The position numbers and the translations under genes are program-made. DNA of 64,000 nt from Flavobacterium lipolyticum (lineage in GTDB: Bacteria > Bacteroidota > Bacteroidia > Flavobacteriales > Flavobacteriaceae): NCBI RefSeq assembly GCF_020905335.1, contig NZ_JAJJMN010000001.1, positions 2,356,001-2,420,000 of the forward strand, in the 5' to 3' direction. The notes below the pieces were generated by a model. The model saw only the letters and a list, made by a program, of their open reading frames with translations, ran no database searches and was not told the DNA's origin. Every line of letters starts with the position of its first letter. Within the stretch, counting starts at the first letter, position 1. Shown here piece by piece: positions 9,788 through 17,701 of this stretch.

Positions 9788-9842
9788 TCCAATATTGTTT
9801 AATGATTTTTATGTATGTCATACAACTTTTGTAAGACGGGTG

Positions 9843-9874
9843 CAAAATTAGATTAAAAAAACAAAAAAATCAAA
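9843..9874 (-). promoter_or_regulatory. Probable rpsO promoter
   Basis: Minus-strand TTTG (9874-9871), a 20-nt spacer and TAATTTTG (9850-9843) fit the Bacteroidota primary sigma pattern. The -7 element is 56 bp before the rpsO start. The spacer is at the long end of the accepted range. Confidence 0.5.
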
Positions 9875-9942
9875 CAAAAATAAAAGAATCTCAAAAAGAA
9901 CAGTAATTTTTGTTTTCGAACAATTTGCGGCCTTAATTTGTT

Positions 9943-10887
9943 TTACTTGTATGTCACTGTTAAAGGTATAGAGTAATTGACTCTAACTGGGATGCCTCTT
10001 TGTTGGCCAGGAATCCAATTTTCATAACTGGTAATGACTCTCATGGCTTCTTCATCCAGGCCATACCCTAGTGGTTTTAGTATTTTGGGTTCAGTTATTT
10101 TACCATCTTTTTCAATTACAAATTGAATTATTAATCGTCCGCTTATTTTATTGGCAACTGCTTCTTTTGTTTTTGAAAAATTTGCCCCTATGAAATTGTA
10201 AAAATCTTGTATTCCCTTTTTAGGTAATGGTCTTGATTCAAGAATGTTATATTGTGTTTCTATACCGTTATTATCTGTGCTTTTGCCAGAAATAAATGTT
10301 CCTTCTTTGTAAATGTCATCATACTGATGGCCGGTATTTTTATTTATTATTTTCCATTCGCCATCCTTGAATCCATTTTTTAAGCTTCCTTTTGATGAAA
10401 AAGGCTCACCATTTTCTTCATATGTTCCATTTCCATTTATGACTTTATGCTTATTGTTAACATCCCAAAAGTCATAAATCTTCATTTCAGGACTAATTCC
10501 TTTTTTAGATTCAATATATTCGCCTTTTAATAGAGGATTTCCATTTTCATACCATTCTGAAATATTTCCGTTTAATCTTGATTTAATATAGTTCTCTGTC
10601 CTTCTTTTCTTTCCATTTTCGTAGTAGTGAATGTATTCTCCTTCTCTTGAGCTTCCATCTTTTGTTTTAGAATTCCCTTCCATTTGCAATACTCCGGATT
10701 TATAGTAGTTTTTAATTTGATACAAATCTTTGTCGGTGTAATAATCTTTGATTATTGTATAAAAAGCATGGTCTTCTTTTGACGCGTCTTTTCCAATCGA
10801 ATCACGATAAATGATTTTGTCTGAAGAATTCTGTGAAAAGAGGAATATGGGAAATAATGCTAAAGCAATGAAAATTTTTTTTCTCAT
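9943..10887 (-). CDS. MORN-like repeat protein with TonB C-terminal domain
   Basis: 314 residues. A signal peptide (MRKKIFIALALFPIFLFSQ) is followed by MORN-like repeats of the kind found in YwqK-type proteins (KNYYKSGVLQMEG, GEYIHYYENGKKRRTENYI, NGNISEWYENGNPLLKGEYI; about 60-200). The last 85 residues form a TonB-C-like domain (GRLIIQFVIEKDGKITEPKI, LDEEAMRVITSYENWIPGQQ, RVNYSIPLTVTYK). There is no membrane anchor with a proline-rich linker, so it is not a standard TonB energy transducer. It is secreted and probably binds a partner in the periplasm. It lies 32 bp downstream of the GAF-domain gene and is likely co-transcribed. Confidence 0.8.
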   Translation of the reverse strand: MRKKIFIALALFPIFLFSQNSSDKIIYRDSIGKDASKEDHAFYTIIKDYYTDKDLYQIKNYYKSGVLQMEGNSKTKDGSSREGEYIHYYENGKKRRTENYIKSRLNGNISEWYENGNPLLKGEYIESKKGISPEMKIYDFWDVNNKHKVINGNGTYEENGEPFSSKGSLKNGFKDGEWKIINKNTGHQYDDIYKEGTFISGKSTDNNGIETQYNILESRPLPKKGIQDFYNFIGANFSKTKEAVANKISGRLIIQFVIEKDGKITEPKILKPLGYGLDEEAMRVITSYENWIPGQQRGIPVRVNYSIPLTVTYK

Positions 10888-10919
10888 AAATTGATTTGGC
10901 TAATTGTATTTTGAGTTTC

Positions 10920-11375
10920 TTAGTACAGTTTGGCAACTTCCTGATTTACGAATTCTAAAAATCGTTCGTCAGCTTCTGTAAACGGATCTATAACATGACT
11001 GTCGATATCAATCTGACCAATATTTACTCCATCAACAAATAACGGAACAACAATTTCAGATTTAACAGTAAAGCTGCAGGCAATATAATTGTCCTGCGCT
11101 GCAACATCCGGCACTACAAAATTGGTGTTACTTTCGGCTACCTGACCGCAGATTCCTTTACCGAAAGGAATAACGGTATGATCTGTTTCAGCTCCAACAT
11201 ACGGGCCTAAGTGTAAGGTTTTGTTCTCGTGATTAGCAAAATAAAAACCAACCCAATTATAGTATTCGATATTCTCGTTTAATAACTGGCAGATTGCTAA
11301 TAATTTTTCGTCTCTAACTAATACAGTGTCAGATACAATAGCGCTTATTTTTGGTTGTAATTCTTGGAATGTCAT
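10920..11375 (-). CDS. GAF-domain protein, free methionine-(R)-sulfoxide reductase type
   Basis: 151 residues forming a single GAF domain of the fRMsr family, which reduces free Met-(R)-sulfoxide. The core patterns YNWVGFYF, FGKGICGQVAESN, DNYIACSFTVKSEIVVPLF and GQIDIDSHVIDPFTEADERF are all present. C76 (in GICG) and C100 (in YIACS) match the two cysteines of the characterised enzymes nearest the active site. The additional upstream cysteine found in Escherichia coli YebR is not seen at the equivalent place (GAETDHTVIPF). The gene is divergent from the exosortase gene. A -7-like TACTTTTG (minus strand, 11393-11400) lies just before the start. Confidence 0.88.
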   Translation of the reverse strand: MTFQELQPKISAIVSDTVLVRDEKLLAICQLLNENIEYYNWVGFYFANHENKTLHLGPYVGAETDHTVIPFGKGICGQVAESNTNFVVPDVAAQDNYIACSFTVKSEIVVPLFVDGVNIGQIDIDSHVIDPFTEADERFLEFVNQEVAKLY

Positions 11376-11447
11376 AATGTTAAGATTTTATACAAAAGTA
11401 TTTAAAGCTAAACTCAAAAAATACATAAATTTGAAAAAAAATTTTCG

Positions 11448-11984
11448 TTGAAAAAATATCTCGTACAGTTTAAACCCTTTCTCATTTTCATAGGCACTTT
11501 TTTTGCAGCCTATATTGTACTTACCTTGCTATATAAGTTTTATCTAAACGGTTTTGGACCAAATGAAGTCGATGGAATAACCAACACTGTAGGACAAAAT
11601 GTCGAACAATTGATGCGGGGTTTTAATTGTGATATTAAGATTCATAAAAGCCTTACTGATTCCTGGATGGAGGTTTGGTACAATAAGCACTATTCCGTTC
11701 GGATTGTTGAAGGCTGTAATGCGGTAAGCGTTATGATTTTGTTTGTTGCTTTTATACTTGCTTTTTCCGGAAAGTTCAAAGCCACTTTGTTGTTTATAGT
11801 GTTTGGAATTTTCTCTATTTATGTTTTAAATGTAGCGAGAATTGCAATATTGGTTGTTTTATTGTTTCGTTTTCCGGAAAATAATCATTTCTTGCACGGA
11901 ACGTTGTTTCCTTTGATTATTTATGGTTTCGTTTTTCTTTTGTGGATTATTTGGGTAAACAAATTTTCGAAGTATGCTAAATAG
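11448..11984 (+). CDS. xrtF: Exosortase F (XrtF), membrane cysteine protease/transpeptidase
   Basis: 178 residues of the exosortase/archaeosortase superfamily. The catalytic set is visible: C90 in VEGCNAVSVM, R131 in NVARIAIL and H147 or H150 in NNHFLHGTLFPL. At least four membrane helices are evident. Exosortases recognise a C-terminal sorting signal on exported proteins. The start is a TTG at 11448 (TTGAAAAAATATCTCG), since no ATG precedes it in frame, and a -7-like TAAATTTG at 11426-11433 would give a leader of only a few bases. The gene overlaps the next one by 11 bp. The short length and the partner gene identify the Bacteroidota-type XrtF. Confidence 0.88.
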   Translation: MKKYLVQFKPFLIFIGTFFAAYIVLTLLYKFYLNGFGPNEVDGITNTVGQNVEQLMRGFNCDIKIHKSLTDSWMEVWYNKHYSVRIVEGCNAVSVMILFVAFILAFSGKFKATLLFIVFGIFSIYVLNVARIAILVVLLFRFPENNHFLHGTLFPLIIYGFVFLLWIIWVNKFSKYAK

Positions 11985-12420
11985 AATCCTCGAACATAAG
12001 TCCAAATTAATAATTGCGGTTGCGATTGTATTGTGTTTTGCAGTTATCAGAGCTTTTGAAAATCAGCTGTTCTATGACCCGTTTTTGGATTATTTTGACG
12101 GTGATTTTAAAAATTTACCATTTCCCGAGGTGAAAAATTTTACTCTTTTTCTGAATTTATTACTCCGGTATGTACTGAATACTATTTTGTCTTTGTCATT
12201 GATCTATGTTTTGTTTCAGGATCGGGATATGTTTCGATTTAGTTTGTTTCTGTATGTGTTTTTTGCTGTGATACTTTTGGGGATGTTTTTTGTCGTTCTT
12301 GAATGTTTTGCAGAAGGAAACTGGCTTCTTTTTTATGTGCGAAGGTTCATTATTCAGCCCATATTTGTATTGTTGTTTATTCCGGCATTTTATTATCAGC
12401 AGCAAAATTTAAAAAAATAA
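11974..12420 (+). CDS. Exosortase F system-associated membrane protein
   Basis: 148 residues, with about four membrane helices and the N-terminal pattern FAVIRAFENQLFYDPFLDYFDGD typical of the protein that always accompanies XrtF. It overlaps xrtF by 11 bp, so translation is coupled. Its biochemical role is unknown; it may be a structural partner of the exosortase. Confidence 0.85.
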   Translation: MLNRILEHKSKLIIAVAIVLCFAVIRAFENQLFYDPFLDYFDGDFKNLPFPEVKNFTLFLNLLLRYVLNTILSLSLIYVLFQDRDMFRFSLFLYVFFAVILLGMFFVVLECFAEGNWLLFYVRRFIIQPIFVLLFIPAFYYQQQNLKK

Positions 12421-12466
12421 CAATTTATTTCGCCTTTTTTTGGAGTCTTTTAAATAATTTTGCAGT

Positions 12467-12862
12467 ATGAAACTAAAGAAGTGTACCGGATTATTTTTGG
12501 CCTTCCTATTATTGGTCTCCAATATTGGGTTTGCTTTTGATGTGCACTATTGTGGCGGAGAGATTGCTTCGGTTTCATTGAATACAACAGCAGCAGCTCC
12601 TGAAAAGAATTGTTGCGGAACCTCTGAAAAAAAATCATCTTGTTGTAAAGACAAAGTAGTTCATTTTGAAAAGAAATCAGATGATGCTACTTTAAAGTTT
12701 TTCTTCTTCCAGTTTGCTTTTCCTATGGCAGTTCAGGAATATCAACCGATTGCTTTTCTTGGAATTGCAAATTTCAAAAGCAATCAGGTTATTTCGTATT
12801 ATTCTGATGCCAATGCACCGCCTTTATTTAAGTTGTATCACCAGTATATTTTTTATTCCTGA
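12467..12862 (+). CDS. HYC_CC_PP family secreted protein
   Basis: 131 residues with a signal peptide (MKLKKCTGLFLAFLLLVSNI). It holds all three motifs for which the family is named: HYC (FDVHYCGG), CC (NCCGTSEKKSSCCKDK, two CC pairs) and PP (NAPPLFKLYHQYIFYS at the C-terminus). The function is not established. The cysteine pairs and the position directly before a TonB receptor and an HMA-domain protein suggest handling of a soft metal such as copper in the periplasm. A -7-like TAATTTTG is at 12455-12462. Confidence 0.87.
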   Translation: MKLKKCTGLFLAFLLLVSNIGFAFDVHYCGGEIASVSLNTTAAAPEKNCCGTSEKKSSCCKDKVVHFEKKSDDATLKFFFFQFAFPMAVQEYQPIAFLGIANFKSNQVISYYSDANAPPLFKLYHQYIFYS

Positions 12863-12974
12863 TTTTAATGTTTAGATCCAGGCCGTTTTGGCTTGTGCTA
12901 TGCTGTTTGTTTATTTCTCCTTTTGAAGAAATTCTATAGAAACAGCCTTCTATTTAACATTAAATCATTTTTTT

Positions 12975-14981
12975 ATGCAAAAAAGTATACTGCTTTTTGT
13001 CGCATTTTTGCTATCCGTATCCGCGTTTTCGCAAGAAGATTTGCAGGAAGTAAAAATCACAAAAAAGCAAAAAGGAATAAAAAAATCCTATACGCTTACC
13101 TCTAATACTACTGTTATCACCAGCAAGGAGTTATTAAAAGCAGCCTGCTGTAACCTGGCCGAGAGTTTCGAAACAAATCCTTCGATTGATGTGAATTTTT
13201 CAGATGCTTTAACCGGGACCAAGCAAATTAAAATGCTTGGCTTAACAAGCCCTTATTTATTAATCACCGAAGAGAATCTTCCTTCTGTACGCGGAGCTTC
13301 GCAAGCTTACGGATTATCGTTTACCCCGGGAACATGGATCGAAAGTGTTCAGATTACAAAAGGAGCGGGGAGTGTTATCAATGGGTATGAGAGCATTTCC
13401 GGACAAATTAATACCGAACTTTTAAAACCATTAAACGACATTCCGTTTTTCTTAAATGCTTATGGCTCTACAGATGCTCGTTTTGAGTTAAATACTCATT
13501 TTAATAGAAAACTGTCGGATAAATGGGCGACAAGTTTGTTTGTTCATGGTAATGCGCGTGTAGCAAAGAACGATATGAACGACGATGGTTTTTTGGATAA
13601 TCCATTAGGAAAACAAATTAATGTTTTGAACCGTTACCAATATTACAATCCTGATAGTGGTTTAGTAAGTTTTATCAATTTCAGGTATATGAATGATAAA
13701 AAACAGACCGGAGAATTGGATTTTGACAAGAATACAGATCGCGGAACAAAAAATCACTGGGGTTCAGAAATCAATACAGAACGTTTTGATGTTTCTACAA
13801 AAATTGGATATGTTTTTAAAGATATGCCGTATCAAAGTATCGGTTTTCAGAATGCTTTTAATACGCATAATCAAAACTCTTACTTTGGACTGAGTCTTTA
13901 TGATATCAGACAAAATAGTTTTTATTCGAACTTAATTTTTAATTCGATTATTAACAATACGAAGCATAAGTTTTCTACGGGTTTAAATTTTGCTTATGAT
14001 CAGTATCAGGAGTTTGTAAACGCAAACGATTACAGCCGAATCGATAATTCTGTGGGAGCATTTTTCGAATACACTTATGATAATACGGATAATTTTAGTT
14101 TGATTTTAGGAGGTAGGGTAGACAATCACAATCGATTGGGAGTTTTTGTTACGCCGCGTCTGCACCTGCGATACAATCCATGGAAAAATGGAGTGCTTCG
14201 TGTTTCGGCAGGAAGAGGAAAACGTTCCGCTAATATTTTTGCCGAGAATCAGCAGCTATTTGCAAGTTCGAGAACTTTTTCAATTTTGGATCAAGGTGGG
14301 AAAATTTACGGATTGAATCCTGAGATTGCATGGAATTATGGGGTAAGTTTTTCTCAGAAATTCCGTCTTTTTAATAAAAATTCCGAAATTGGATTTGATT
14401 TCTATCGTACCGATTTTCAGAATCAGGCGGTTGTAGATCTGATGCAGAGTCCGCAGGATGTCTTGTTTTATAATTTAAAAGGAAGCTCTTTTGCCAATAG
14501 CTTTCAGGCAGAGTTTAATTTCGAATTGATTCATAATCTGAATTTAAGAACAGCTTATAAATATTACGACATTCAAACGGATTATCTGCGAGGAACTTTT
14601 CAGCGACCGTTACAGGCGAAGCATCGTTTTCTGGGGAATCTGGAGTACGAAACCCAAGTAAATGATGGTAAGCAATGGAAATTTGATTATACATTTAACT
14701 GGTCCGGAAAACAACAATTGCCTTATACAGCGTCAAACCCGACTGCAGATCAGTTTCCTGATTTTTCGCCTTCGTACGCGGTGATGAATGTTCAGGTAAC
14801 GCGAATTTTTTCTCCTGTTTTTGAAGTATATGTAGGAGGGGAGAACATTGGGAATTATAAGCAGGAAAAAGCTATTTTAGGAGCTTCAGATCCATTTGGT
14901 CCTAATTTTGATGCTTCTGTTGCGTATGCTCCTATTTTTGGACAGATGTATTACGCGGGATTGCGTTTTAAGATAAAATAG
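12975..14981 (+). CDS. TonB-dependent receptor, probable copper/metal transport
   Basis: 668 residues. Signal peptide (MQKSILLFVAFLLSVSAFSQ), no regulatory domain, then a plug (SNTTVITSKELLKAACCNLA, TKQIKMLGLTSPYLLITEEN) and a 22-strand-type barrel ending in YYAGLRFKIK. The plug contains a vicinal CC (AACCNLAESF), characteristic of this receptor group, and is a plausible metal-sensing or metal-binding point. It lies between the HYC_CC_PP gene and an HMA-domain gene, all in one direction, which supports a metal (probably copper) role. The ligand is inferred from context, not shown by sequence. Confidence 0.9.
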   Translation: MQKSILLFVAFLLSVSAFSQEDLQEVKITKKQKGIKKSYTLTSNTTVITSKELLKAACCNLAESFETNPSIDVNFSDALTGTKQIKMLGLTSPYLLITEENLPSVRGASQAYGLSFTPGTWIESVQITKGAGSVINGYESISGQINTELLKPLNDIPFFLNAYGSTDARFELNTHFNRKLSDKWATSLFVHGNARVAKNDMNDDGFLDNPLGKQINVLNRYQYYNPDSGLVSFINFRYMNDKKQTGELDFDKNTDRGTKNHWGSEINTERFDVSTKIGYVFKDMPYQSIGFQNAFNTHNQNSYFGLSLYDIRQNSFYSNLIFNSIINNTKHKFSTGLNFAYDQYQEFVNANDYSRIDNSVGAFFEYTYDNTDNFSLILGGRVDNHNRLGVFVTPRLHLRYNPWKNGVLRVSAGRGKRSANIFAENQQLFASSRTFSILDQGGKIYGLNPEIAWNYGVSFSQKFRLFNKNSEIGFDFYRTDFQNQAVVDLMQSPQDVLFYNLKGSSFANSFQAEFNFELIHNLNLRTAYKYYDIQTDYLRGTFQRPLQAKHRFLGNLEYETQVNDGKQWKFDYTFNWSGKQQLPYTASNPTADQFPDFSPSYAVMNVQVTRIFSPVFEVYVGGENIGNYKQEKAILGASDPFGPNFDASVAYAPIFGQMYYAGLRFKIK

Positions 14982-14983
14982 AG

Positions 14984-15067
14984 GTAAAATGTAAAATGTG
15001 AATTACGGAGACACGAAAATTTTATTCAATCATCTTACATCTCACATAAAACATTTCACACATAACA
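14984..15067 (+). repeat. Inverted heptad-repeat element inside the metal operon
   Basis: Twelve consecutive 7-bp units in constant register. The left units are GTAAAAT, GTAAAAT, GTGAATT. After a centre of about four divergent units, the right arm reads TCAATCA, TCTTACA, TCTCACA, TAAAACA, TTTCACA, CATAACA, which is the reverse complement of the left pattern. It fills most of the gap between the receptor stop and the HMA gene start, so it would fold in the mRNA. Confidence 0.7.
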
Positions 15068-15096
15068 AAAAAAAATAACATTAAATAATAAACAAG

Positions 15097-15438
15097 ATGA
15101 ACAGAATAATTTTAATTGCACTAGTAGCTTTTTTAGGATTTTCAGCTCAGGCTCAAACTAAAAAGAATAAAAATTTAAAGTATACAACTGAGGTAAACGG
15201 TACTTGTGAGCAATGCAAAAAGCGTATTGAAAAAGCCGCTTTTAGTGTTCCGGGTGTAAAATCGGCGGTTTGGGATATTAACACGCATCAGCTTGCGGTG
15301 ATTTTGAACGAAGAAAAATCATCTACGGCAGATTTGAATGCTGTTATCGCTAAGGTAGGGCATGATACTAAAGAGGTTAAAGCCACGGATGCTGATTATG
15401 ATAATCTACATTCCTGCTGCAAATATGTAAGAGAATAA
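15097..15438 (+). CDS. Secreted heavy-metal-associated (HMA) domain protein
   Basis: 113 residues: a signal peptide (MNRIILIALVAFLGFSAQAQ) and one ferredoxin-like HMA domain. The metal-binding loop is GTCEQCKKRIEKAA, with the CxxC pair in place but the usual preceding Met-x or Gly-Met replaced by Gly-Thr. A second cysteine pair lies at the C-terminus (LHSCCKYVRE). The protein should be periplasmic and bind Cu(I) or a similar ion as a chaperone or buffer. It is the last gene of the HYC_CC_PP/receptor operon and is followed by a terminator. Confidence 0.88.
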   Translation: MNRIILIALVAFLGFSAQAQTKKNKNLKYTTEVNGTCEQCKKRIEKAAFSVPGVKSAVWDINTHQLAVILNEEKSSTADLNAVIAKVGHDTKEVKATDADYDNLHSCCKYVRE

Positions 15439-15446
15439 AAAACAAA

Positions 15447-15473
15447 AGAGCCCGGGTTTGTATCCGGGCTTTT
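15447..15473 (+). terminator. Intrinsic terminator of the metal operon
   Basis: Stem AGCCCGG (15449-15455) / CCGGGCT (15464-15470) with an 8-nt loop and a short T tract, directly after the HMA gene stop. Confidence 0.75.
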
Positions 15474-15567
15474 AATAGTTAATTTATCTTTAAAATATGG
15501 CTTTTAATTGTGGTTGAAGCAAATTATTGTTAATTTCACCACCTTATAAATATAACCAAGCGCATTT

Positions 15568-16248
15568 ATGAATAATTTTGATTGGACTCAATTAATCAAC
15601 CCTGAATTTTATATAACATTAAGCATTGGAGGGGTTCAAATTGGTTTATTTATTGTTCTCTTTATAGTTTTTGCTGAAACAGGACTTTTTGCAGGATTTT
15701 TTCTTCCGGGAGACAGTTTACTTTTCTTAGCAGGTATTTACAGTCGTGACTTAATGCAGAATGTTGTTGATATACCAACAGATTTTCTTAATGTATTTAT
15801 ACTTTCGACTCTGGTTGCTATAATGGGAGTTTTAGGAAATATGACCGGATATTGGTTTGGTGCCAAAAGCGGTTATTATTTGTTTAAAAAAGAAGACTCT
15901 TTTTGGTTCAAGAAAAAATATTTATTGCAATCAAAAGACTTCTTTGAGAAGTACGGTGGAAAAGCAATTATCTATGCACGTTTTCTTCCAATTTTCAGAA
16001 CTTTCGCCCCTATTGTGGCAGGGATAGTTTCGATGGATAAAAAGAAATTCATGTTCTTTAATGTTCTAAGTTCTTTCTTATGGTCGTTTATACTGATCTT
16101 CGCCGGACACTACCTGTATGGAGTGTTTTTGAAAGAAGGAATAGATTTAAAACATCACATCGAATACATTATTATTATAATTGTTATCATATCTACATTT
16201 CCGGTATTGATAAAACTCTTTAAAAAGAGACCAAGCGAAAAGATATAA
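15568..16248 (+). CDS. DedA family (VTT domain) membrane protein
   Basis: 226 residues with about five membrane segments. DedA hallmarks are present: FAETGLFAGFFLPGDSLLFL, GNMTGYWFGAKSGYYLF, FFEKYGGKAIIYARFLPIFR and TFAPIVAGIVSMDKKKFM. Characterised relatives flip or recycle lipid carriers such as undecaprenyl phosphate. It is a single-gene unit with a strong terminator. Confidence 0.92.
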   Translation: MNNFDWTQLINPEFYITLSIGGVQIGLFIVLFIVFAETGLFAGFFLPGDSLLFLAGIYSRDLMQNVVDIPTDFLNVFILSTLVAIMGVLGNMTGYWFGAKSGYYLFKKEDSFWFKKKYLLQSKDFFEKYGGKAIIYARFLPIFRTFAPIVAGIVSMDKKKFMFFNVLSSFLWSFILIFAGHYLYGVFLKEGIDLKHHIEYIIIIIVIISTFPVLIKLFKKRPSEKI

Positions 16249-16264
16249 TTCAAATAAAATCTAT

Positions 16265-16301
16265 AAAAAAGTCCGAAGCAATTAAGTTTCGGACTTTTTT
16301 T
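16265..16301 (+). terminator. Intrinsic terminator of the DedA gene
   Basis: AAAAAGTCCGAA / TTCGGACTTTTTT with an 11-nt loop and a T-run, 17 bp after the stop. Confidence 0.85.
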
Positions 16302-16321
16302 ATGTAATAGGTTTTTCTTTT

Positions 16322-16363
16322 GTGAAATGTGAATTGTAAGATGTGAAATGTGAAATGTGGGAT
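16322..16363 (+). repeat. Heptad tandem repeat, GTGAAAT type
   Basis: Six perfect-register 7-bp units: GTGAAAT, GTGAATT, GTAAGAT, GTGAAAT, GTGAAAT, GTGGGAT. A weaker 7-bp pattern built on CTTAG follows to about 16445. The repeat lies between the DedA terminator and the rodA stop codon. Confidence 0.75.
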
Positions 16364-16450
16364 CTAAAAGAATCTGCAAACTGTCAATCCTTATGAACCT
16401 AAAAAAACTTAGCCCCTTAGTATCTCAGAAGCTTAGCATCTTTAAGAAAA

Positions 16451-17686
16451 CTACCATTCATTCACCTTATTAGCATCCATTTTTAAGAAGATAAACAGTA
16501 GAATTGTGAATCCCCAGAGTCCGGAACCTCCATACGAAAAGAAAGGCAGAGGAACCCCAATTGTTGGGAAAATTCCAATAACCATGGCAATGTTAACAAA
16601 GAAGTGTATAAACAAAATTCCGGCAACGCAATATCCGTATACCCTGCTGAATTTTGTTTTTTGCCTTTCAGCCAGATAGATTACTCTCAGAAATAAACCG
16701 GCAAAAAGCAAGATTACGACTAAAGACCCTGCAAAACCCCATTCTTCACCAACCGTTGTGAAAATGTAATCGGTGTGTTGTTCAGGAACGAATCCTCCTT
16801 TGGTTTGAGTTCCCTCAAGGAAACCTTTTCCAATCCATCCCCCGGATCCAATAGCAATTTCAGATTGATTAGTGTTGTATCCAATACCTTTCATGTCAAC
16901 ACTTTTTCCTAATAAGATATTAAAACGGTCACGGTGGTGCTGTTTAAAAACATTATCGAAAACATAATCTACAGAGAAAACAAAAGCTGAAATGACGGCT
17001 AAAAGGATACCGCTTAAGATGATATTTCGGTCAACTACTCTTCCTTTGAAATGTATGATTGTTAGTATACCCAAGGCAATTAAAATCACTACATAAGGTT
17101 CCAGTACGAGTGTCAATACAAACAATAGGATTGTAATAAATCCAGTCCATACGTACCAGGATGGCAGCCCTTCTCTATACAATACAATGATGAAAATACT
17201 ATAAATTAAGGCGCTTCCCGGATCGGGTTGAGGTAAAATTAATAATACAGGTGAAAATACAATCGCCAAAGCCTGAAGCTGCCTGTTAGTGTCTTTCAGG
17301 TTGATTTGTGTATCACTTAAATATTTGGCTAATGCCAATGAAGTGGCTGCTTTGGCAAACTCAGACGGCTGCAAAGTAAAGCTGCCAATAGCGTACCAAC
17401 ATCTTTGTCCGGCAATAGTTTTTCCGAATAAGAACAAACCGGCTAAGGACAATAGTGAAACGCCAAAAATAATAGTCGCATATTTCTCGTAAAACTTTCC
17501 ATCTACAAAAAGCACCACAAAAATCAAAGGAATGGTACATCCGATAAAGATTAATTGCTTTTGGTAAGTTCCTTCGGTTGACAATAATGAGGAAGAATAG
17601 ATATTGAGCCACCCTAATATCACCAACGAAATGTAGATAAAAACGCTTATCCAGTCAATGTTATTTTTTACACTTTGATTTTTCAT
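16451..17686 (-). CDS. rodA: Rod shape-determining protein RodA (SEDS glycosyltransferase)
   Basis: 411 residues and about ten membrane helices. A SEDS-family peptidoglycan glycosyltransferase that polymerises lipid II with its partner PBP2 in the elongasome. Family signatures: FTLQPSEFAKAATSLALAKYL, LPQPDPGSALIYSIFIIVLY, the loop EQHTDYIFTTVGEEWGF with the catalytic Asp, and GVPLPFFSYGGSGLW. It is the last gene of the mre-mrd operon, 15 bp after mrdA. I see no clear terminator behind it, only the heptad repeats. Confidence 0.96.
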   Translation of the reverse strand: MKNQSVKNNIDWISVFIYISLVILGWLNIYSSSLLSTEGTYQKQLIFIGCTIPLIFVVLFVDGKFYEKYATIIFGVSLLSLAGLFLFGKTIAGQRCWYAIGSFTLQPSEFAKAATSLALAKYLSDTQINLKDTNRQLQALAIVFSPVLLILPQPDPGSALIYSIFIIVLYREGLPSWYVWTGFITILLFVLTLVLEPYVVILIALGILTIIHFKGRVVDRNIILSGILLAVISAFVFSVDYVFDNVFKQHHRDRFNILLGKSVDMKGIGYNTNQSEIAIGSGGWIGKGFLEGTQTKGGFVPEQHTDYIFTTVGEEWGFAGSLVVILLFAGLFLRVIYLAERQKTKFSRVYGYCVAGILFIHFFVNIAMVIGIFPTIGVPLPFFSYGGSGLWGFTILLFIFLKMDANKVNEW

Positions 17687-17701
17687 TTGAAATAATCTTT
17701 G

